Positions 15,338-18,956 of a stretch of DNA of 18,956 nucleotides are shown one piece after another. The DNA comes from Clostridiales bacterium UBA3758. GTDB lineage: Bacteria > Bacillota > Clostridia > Oscillospirales > Oscillospiraceae. The notes under the pieces are model-generated. The model was not told the origin of the DNA and ran no database searches. It saw nothing but the letters and a program-made list of their open reading frames with translations. Position 1 is the first letter of the stretch. The number at the start of each line of letters is the position of its first letter. Both the position numbers and the translations under genes were made by a program. The stretch lies in NCBI GenBank assembly GCA_002371675.1, contig DFGE01000034.1:1-18956 (forward strand), written 5' to 3'.

Positions 15338-15407
15338 TTATGTGAACTTTGTTACGTAAACAAAATTATGTTTACCTTATTATGTTTATTAGATTATGTA
15401 AACTTAC
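15338..15407. repeat. Five 14-bp direct repeats in an AT-rich island
   Basis: Units start at 15338, 15352, 15366, 15380 and 15394, exactly 14 bp apart: TTATGTGAACTTTG, TTACGTAAACAAAA, TTATGTTTACCTTA, TTATGTTTATTAGA, TTATGTAAACTTAC. The shared core is TTAYGTDWAY. Some cores also form inverted pairs, e.g. GTAAAC (15356-15361)/GTTTAC (15370-15375). The island lies 34 bp after the MATE stop and 50 bp before the broken gene at 15457. The last unit extended by one base (TTATGTAAACT) matches, as I recall it, the XerD half of the Bacillus subtilis dif site, but no XerC half is present. Confidence 0.75.
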
Positions 15408-15456
15408 TCTGCCGAGGCTGTTCTTCGCACAGCGGGCTGGTTACGGGAGGTAGTCT

Positions 15457-16118
15457 ATGCTGAAAAAGATACTGAAGGGCGTCGTTTTCTGATTCCCTTC
15501 TTTCTGGGGACGTTCGGCTTCCTTTCCGCGGGCGAGAGCGTCTGGGACGCGATGTTCAACTGCATCCTGATGTACACGCTCAACTTTGATAATCCCGCGC
15601 CGAATCTTCTTGCGGAGCTCGCTCGCTGGACCGCCCCCTTGGTCACGGCCGGCGCGATCGCGCAGCTCATTGCGGGGCTTCGGAGCTGGGCGCGCAACCT
15701 TCTGATCCGCTTCCGAAAGGACAGCACCGCCGTCTATGGGCCGGAGAGCGATAAGGAACTTATCGAGGCCGAGTGCGGCGGCAGGATCGTCCGAACCAGA
15801 GGCTGGGAGGATTTCCAGAAGGCGCAGCGTTATGTCCTGCTCGGCAGCGACGCGGAGAACACCGCGTTCCTGAACAGAAACAGCGGCGCGCTGAAGGATC
15901 GTGAGGTATATCTGCAGAGCACGTCCTGGCGGCCGCAGATGATCGAGGAGAAGAGGCTGCATGTCTTTTCCGTGGAGGAGAACGCGGCCCGGCTTTTCTG
16001 GAAGCAGAGCGGCCTTTGCCTGGATTATGCCGAGCGCGCGCAGGACGGCCGCTACGCCATCGTTCTGATCGGCTTCGGCAGGCTCTTCCGCGCCGCCGCC
16101 GGGCGGGAAGAGAAATAG
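15457..16118 (+). pseudogene. Frameshifted and 3'-truncated membrane/RCK-like gene
   Basis: GGGAGG is followed after a short spacer by ATG 15457 and MLKKILKGVVF, then TGA at 15490. One base back, the frame continues as FLIPFFLGTFGFLSAGESVW and on for about 200 residues to TAG at 16118. Adding one T to the T4 run at 15485-15488 restores MLKKILKGVV-FLIPFF. The product would have two membrane segments (about residues 8-28 and 52-72) and a cytoplasmic alpha/beta domain (AQRYVLLGSDAENTAFLNRN, HVFSVEENAARLFW) resembling NAD-binding/RCK-type domains of ion channels. It ends right after YAIVLIGFGRL, which looks like the start of a second Rossmann fold, so the 3' part seems lost. Translation could instead begin at ATG 15552, without a ribosome binding site. 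Family assignment is tentative. Confidence 0.6.
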
Positions 16119-16138
16119 GCCAAAGAGGCCGTAAAAAC

Positions 16139-16176
16139 AGCAAGCTCCCGGAAGCGTCCGCTTCCGGGAGCTTGCT
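16139..16176 (-). terminator. Terminator after larC, possibly bidirectional
   Basis: An 18-bp perfect stem (left arm AGCAAGCTCCCGGAAGCG, 16139-16156) with a very short loop. On the minus strand it is followed by GTTTTTACGG, a T5 run, and it lies 28 bp after the larC stop. On the plus strand it is followed by CTTT, weaker, but it could also end the broken gene's transcript. Confidence 0.85.
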
Positions 16177-16203
16177 CTTTGAGGCATCTGCCTGCAAAAC
16201 CTA

Positions 16204-17382
16204 TTATTCTTGTGCTTCCTCCGCCAGACGCCGCGCTTCGCGCAGGCTCAGGCCGCGCTCGAGAGCGATGCGGCGCAGGTCGTCAAATTCCATTTTTTCA
16301 GTCGTGACGCCATGTCCCGCAGAGACCTTGAGGCGCACAGGCCCCGCCTCGGTTTCGAGGACGCGGCTCTCCCGGCGCAGGATCTCCCGCCTTGTGGGCA
16401 GCTCCCGCACGCCGAGCGTGCTGCTGTGGCGGAAGAGCGTCTGCAGCAGCTCCCCGCGCTTGTCCTCCGTGCAGAGGAAGCGGATCAGCGTTCCCGGCCG
16501 CCCTTTTTTCATGGCAATCGGCACGGTGTATACCTCGCGCGCGCCGGCGTCAAAGAGCCGCTCGCAGCAGAAGGCGATTTCTTCGCCGGTCATATCGTCC
16601 ACGTTGCAGGAGAATTCCAGGATCGTGTCGGCCGCATCTCCTGACTGGCCGAGATAGGCTGTGAGACAGTTGGCGGCGGGGAAGTCCTTCCTTCCCATAC
16701 CGCGGCCTATTGCTTCCACACGCAGCGGCGGCATCGGCGCGAAGCGGGAGACGAAATGCCTGAGCAGCGCCGCGCCCGTGGGGGTGCAGAGCTCGCCGCG
16801 GATCTCTCCTCCGTAGATCGGTATGCCCTTGAGCAGCTCCGCCGTCGCCGGTGCGGGCACCGGCAGAAGTCCGTGCGCGCAGCGCAGCTGCCCCGATCCG
16901 ACATGGACAGGGGATGCGATGACCTGCCCGACGGCGAGCTCGTGCATCAGCAGACACACAGCCGTGACGTCGGCCACCGCGTCAAGGCTGCCGACCTCGT
17001 GAAAGTGGATATGCTCCGCATCCGTGCCGTGTACGGCTGCCTCCGCCGCGGCAATGGCGTCATAGACCGCGCAGGCGTCGCGCCGCACACCCTCCGGCAA
17101 GGGGAGAGAGGCCAGCAGCGAGCGGATCTCCCCGGGGGTGACGTGGTGATCGGCAAGCTGTGCTCCAGGCTCGTCCTCCTCATGCCCGTGAATATGCATG
17201 CTCACGTGCGTGCCGCGCAGTCCGCACTTGAAGGATTCCTCCGCGAGCATCTCTACCCCGGGAATACCGAGTGCATTGAAGGTCTGCACAAAGCGCTCCC
17301 GATCGGGCAGCAGCTCCAGCAGGGCTGCCGTAAGCATATCTCCCGCGGCGCCCATGCCGCAGTCCAAATACAGAGTTTTCAT
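16204..17382 (-). CDS. larC: Nickel-pincer cofactor biosynthesis protein LarC
   Basis: 392 residues. LarC is the CTP-dependent cyclometallase that inserts nickel into the pincer mononucleotide cofactor of lactate racemase and related enzymes. Seen: N-terminal LYLDCGMGAAGDMLTAALLELL, the His-rich MHIHGHEED (residues 62-70), HIHFHEVGSLDAVADV (124-139), the CTPTGAALL segment, and the C-terminal domain from about residue 260 (LEFSCNVDDMTGEEIAF, AMKKGRPGTLI, EKMEFDDLRRIA). In Lactobacillus the two halves are joined by programmed frameshifting; here they are one continuous frame. No larA, larB or larE is in the window. It lies 15 bp behind an ECF S component, apparently as its second gene. Start 17382 has GAGAGG upstream. 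Confidence 0.92.
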   Translation of the reverse strand: MKTLYLDCGMGAAGDMLTAALLELLPDRERFVQTFNALGIPGVEMLAEESFKCGLRGTHVSMHIHGHEEDEPGAQLADHHVTPGEIRSLLASLPLPEGVRRDACAVYDAIAAAEAAVHGTDAEHIHFHEVGSLDAVADVTAVCLLMHELAVGQVIASPVHVGSGQLRCAHGLLPVPAPATAELLKGIPIYGGEIRGELCTPTGAALLRHFVSRFAPMPPLRVEAIGRGMGRKDFPAANCLTAYLGQSGDAADTILEFSCNVDDMTGEEIAFCCERLFDAGAREVYTVPIAMKKGRPGTLIRFLCTEDKRGELLQTLFRHSSTLGVRELPTRREILRRESRVLETEAGPVRLKVSAGHGVTTEKMEFDDLRRIALERGLSLREARRLAEEAQE

Positions 17383-17397
17383 CGTGACCTCTCAGTC

Positions 17398-17919
17398 TTA
17401 TTTCCGCGCTTTTTCGATAGCCAGTACGATCGGCGGGATCAGCAGAAGGTGAATGATGATCCCGGGCAGGGCGTTCACAAAGCCCGCCGCAAAGAACTCC
17501 CGGAAGCCGTAGGGCGTGCCGAGAAAGCGGTAGAGCACAGCGTTCACAAGCCCCATGACCACGCGCCCCGCGAGCATGGCGGCGACGAGGCTGATATAGA
17601 CGGACTTCAGGTTCTTCTCGGGAAACGCCGCGCAGACCAGCCCGCTCACCAGACCGTAGGCCGCCAGCTCGAAGGCCATGCTCACGGCGTTCGGAAACAG
17701 CGCCGGCATCCCGAAGAGCAGAGAGCGCAGCAGCGGCGTGACGAGGCCGACGACCAGTCCGTAAGGCCAGCCTACGGCGAGACCGCAGATCAGCACAGGA
17801 ATGTGCATCGGGGAGATGACCTTGGCGATGGCGGGGATCTGGCCAGTGATGAAGGGCAGCACGAGCCCGACGGCGAGGCACATGGAAGCCTCGATGAGCC
17901 TGCGGATCTTTGTGTTCAT
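17398..17919 (-). CDS. ECF transporter substrate-binding (S) component
   Basis: 173 residues with about 5-6 membrane segments. The segment ISPMHIPVLICGLAVGWPYGLVVGLVTPLLRSLLFGMPALFPNAVSMAFELAAYGLVSGL is characteristic of a widespread Firmicutes S-component family (ECF_trnsprt, COG4684 type) that uses shared EcfA1/A2/T energy units, none of which are in the window. The substrate is not known. It is not of the CbiM/NikM nickel type, which begins with MHIPDG. Being transcribed with larC suggests a possible link to pincer cofactor supply, for instance nicotinate; this is inference. Start 17919 (MNTKIRR) is chosen because GGGGTG precedes it; an ATG at 17943 has no ribosome binding site and lies within the operator. 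Confidence 0.85.
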   Translation of the reverse strand: MNTKIRRLIEASMCLAVGLVLPFITGQIPAIAKVISPMHIPVLICGLAVGWPYGLVVGLVTPLLRSLLFGMPALFPNAVSMAFELAAYGLVSGLVCAAFPEKNLKSVYISLVAAMLAGRVVMGLVNAVLYRFLGTPYGFREFFAAGFVNALPGIIIHLLLIPPIVLAIEKARK

Positions 17920-17941
17920 AGGATCACACCCCGAAGAAAGC

Positions 17942-17964
17942 ATGGTATAAAAAGACTATACCAT
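17942..17964. promoter_or_regulatory. Palindromic operator of the ECF S-larC unit
   Basis: ATGGTATA, 7 bp, TATACCAT: a perfect 8-bp inverted repeat that overlaps the -10 hexamer and the expected start site of the minus-strand promoter. It looks like a repressor site. The arms and 7-bp spacing do not match NikR (GTATGA with a long spacer). The regulator gene is not in the window. Confidence 0.65.
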
Positions 17965-17983
17965 AGGAGCAGAGAAAAATCCA
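17955..17983 (-). promoter_or_regulatory. Promoter of the ECF S-larC unit
   Basis: On the minus strand TGGATT (17978-17983), 17-bp spacer, TATAGT (17955-17960) preceded by TGG as an extended -10. The -35 is weak. The start near 17948 leaves only about 29 nt of leader, too short for a riboswitch, so control is more likely at the operator. Confidence 0.5.
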
Positions 17984-18054
17984 GTACCGATGCGAATTGT
18001 CTGGAGGCAGCTGCGGACTGCCTCCGGCTGCGTAAAAAGCCTGCGTTTTCCCCC

Positions 18055-18083
18055 TTGTCAGAAACGTGGCGCTGTGCTAAAAT
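18055..18083 (+). promoter_or_regulatory. Promoter of the yebC-like gene
   Basis: TTGTCA (18055-18060), 17-bp spacer, TAAAAT (18078-18083), 35 bp before the ATG. Between this and the divergent ECF S promoter lies an 8-bp inverted repeat GGAGGCAG/CTGCCTCC (18003-18025) of unknown role. Confidence 0.7.
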
Positions 18084-18118
18084 ACTGCTGTTAATCTAAT
18101 ACAAAGGGAGTTGTAACC

Positions 18119-18865
18119 ATGTCCGGACATTCCAAATGGCATAATATACAGAAAACAAAGGGCGCTGCCGACGCCAAGCGCGCGCAGGCCTTTACCAAGA
18201 TCGCGCGCGAAATGATCGTGGCCGTCAAAGAGGGCGGCAGCGGCGATCCGCGCAGCAACTCCAGGCTCGCCGCGGTCATTGCCAAGGCCAAGGCCGCGAA
18301 CATGCCTAATGACAACATCAAGCGCACCATCGACAAGGCGCTCGGCTCCGGCAGCACCGAGAACTACGAGAAGATCGTCTATGAAGGCTACGGGCCGCAG
18401 GGCGTCGCCGTTATCGTCGAGACCATGACTGACAACCGCAACCGCACCGCCGGTGAGATGCGCCACTACTTTGACAAGTACGGCGGAAACATGGGCGCCA
18501 CGGGCTGCGTGAGCTGGTCCTTCGACCGCAAGGGTGTTATCGTCATCGACAATGAGGACGAGGAGCTCGACGAAGAGACCGTGATGATGGACGCGCTGGA
18601 GGCCGGCGCGGCCGACTTTGAGGCCGAGGGCGAGGTCATGACGGTCTACACCGCCGAGGACGACATTGCCGCCGTCTCCGAAATGCTCACCGGCAAGGGC
18701 TACCATCTGCTCTCCGCCCAGGTCGAGATGCTGCCCCAGAATGGCTACATCACCCTCACCAACGAGGACGATATCAAGAACATGCAGAAGATGCTTGATA
18801 TGTTCGAGGACAACGACGACGTGCAGAACGTCTGGCACAACTGGGACAATCCCGACGAGGACTGA
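18119..18865 (+). CDS. YebC/TACO1-family protein
   Basis: 248 residues, typical length. The start MSGHSKWHNIQKTKGAADAKRAQAFTKIAREMIVAVKEGG is the family signature, followed by AKAANMPNDNIKRTIDKALG, YEGYGPQGVAVIVETMTDNRNRTAGEMRHYFDKYGGNMGATGCVSWSF. The acidic C-terminal lobe follows. Members were annotated as transcriptional regulators (PmpR); later work on YebC and mitochondrial TACO1 points to ribosome association and relief of stalling at proline-rich stretches. Which role applies here cannot be read from the sequence. Start 18119 with AAAGGGAG upstream. Not beside ruvABC as in many bacteria; single-gene unit. Confidence 0.95.
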   Translation: MSGHSKWHNIQKTKGAADAKRAQAFTKIAREMIVAVKEGGSGDPRSNSRLAAVIAKAKAANMPNDNIKRTIDKALGSGSTENYEKIVYEGYGPQGVAVIVETMTDNRNRTAGEMRHYFDKYGGNMGATGCVSWSFDRKGVIVIDNEDEELDEETVMMDALEAGAADFEAEGEVMTVYTAEDDIAAVSEMLTGKGYHLLSAQVEMLPQNGYITLTNEDDIKNMQKMLDMFEDNDDVQNVWHNWDNPDED

Positions 18866-18872
18866 TCCGCAC

Positions 18873-18892
18873 ACAGTAACATACAGTAACAT
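18873..18892. repeat. Two tandem 10-bp copies after the yebC-like gene
   Basis: ACAGTAACAT is repeated twice without a gap between the stop codon and the terminator. Probably a small slippage duplication. Confidence 0.5.
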
Positions 18893-18893
18893 A

Positions 18894-18929
18894 AAAAGCA
18901 CCTGACTTCAGATAAAGTCAGGTGCTTTT
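18894..18929 (+). terminator. Strong terminator after the yebC-like gene, bidirectional
   Basis: A perfect 15-bp stem AAAAGCACCTGACTT/AAGTCAGGTGCTTTT with a 6-nt loop. The T4 end on the plus strand follows the stem, and the A4 start gives T's on the other strand. It lies 28 bp after the stop codon. The remaining 27 bp of the window show no feature. Confidence 0.9.
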
Positions 18930-18956
18930 GTGACTGTCAAAAAACCTGCGATACGG

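Noticed and set aside
15377..15404. Complete chromosomal dif site
   Set aside because: Only the XerD-like half TTATGTAAACT is present; the 11 bases where the XerC half should be do not match, and the motif is one of five tandem units.
15338..15407. CRISPR array
   Set aside because: Units are 14 bp and directly abutting, with no spacers, no 25-40 bp repeats and no cas genes.
17942..17964. NikR nickel-repressor site
   Set aside because: NikR sites have GTATGA/TCATAC arms with a much longer spacer; this dyad has ATGGTATA arms and 7 bp between them.

Overview
The window reads as chromosomal DNA of a high-GC, low-copy Gram-positive anaerobe of the Clostridia, most likely Oscillospiraceae-like. 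The pointers are lipid II amidation genes (murT/gatD), a PadR-HAAS/DUF4097 pair, a C69 dipeptidase, an ECF transporter S component, larC, strong AAGGAGG-type ribosome binding sites and TTGACA/TATAAT-type promoters. This is inference from gene content; there is no rRNA marker. No tRNA, rRNA, CRISPR array, phage or transposase gene was seen.

Layout. (1) 1-326: 3' end of ribF, then a terminator. (2) 420-1819 (minus): a PadR-type repressor that starts at TTG behind a perfect AGGAGG, translationally coupled (ATGA) to a HAAS/DUF4097 protein; the promoter carries a perfect 7-8-7 inverted repeat. (3) 2054-3517 (plus): C69 dipeptidase. (4) 3596-6581 (minus): murT-gatD-PHP phosphoesterase operon. (5) 6945-9505 (minus): cca-udg-GNAT operon, with its likely terminator about 150 bp downstream in an AT-rich stretch. 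(6) 9767-11137 (plus): murC with a near-consensus promoter and structured leader. (7) 11454-12728 (plus): ArsB/NhaD-like ion transporter whose leader can mask its own ribosome binding site. (8) 12750-12991: a 242-bp element with perfect 21-bp terminal inverted repeats and internal hairpins, MITE-like. (9) 13022-13690 (minus) nitroreductase and 13832-15304 (plus) MATE exporter, divergent. (10) 15338-15407: five 14-bp direct repeats in an AT-rich island, followed by 15457-16118, a frameshifted and 3'-truncated membrane/Rossmann gene remnant. (11) 16204-17919 (minus): ECF S component plus larC, with an 8-7-8 palindrome over the promoter. (12) 18119-18865 (plus): YebC/TACO1-family protein and a strong terminator.

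How the genes work together. Three genes act in cell-wall synthesis (murC makes UDP-MurNAc-L-Ala; MurT/GatD amidate the D-Glu of lipid II). cca and udg are housekeeping genes for tRNA maturation and DNA repair. The accessory-looking parts are the inverted-repeat element, the 14-bp repeat array with the broken gene, and the ECF S/larC pair. I did not find convincing evidence for a complete new system. The 14-bp array and the ECF S/larC unit are the places most worth checking.
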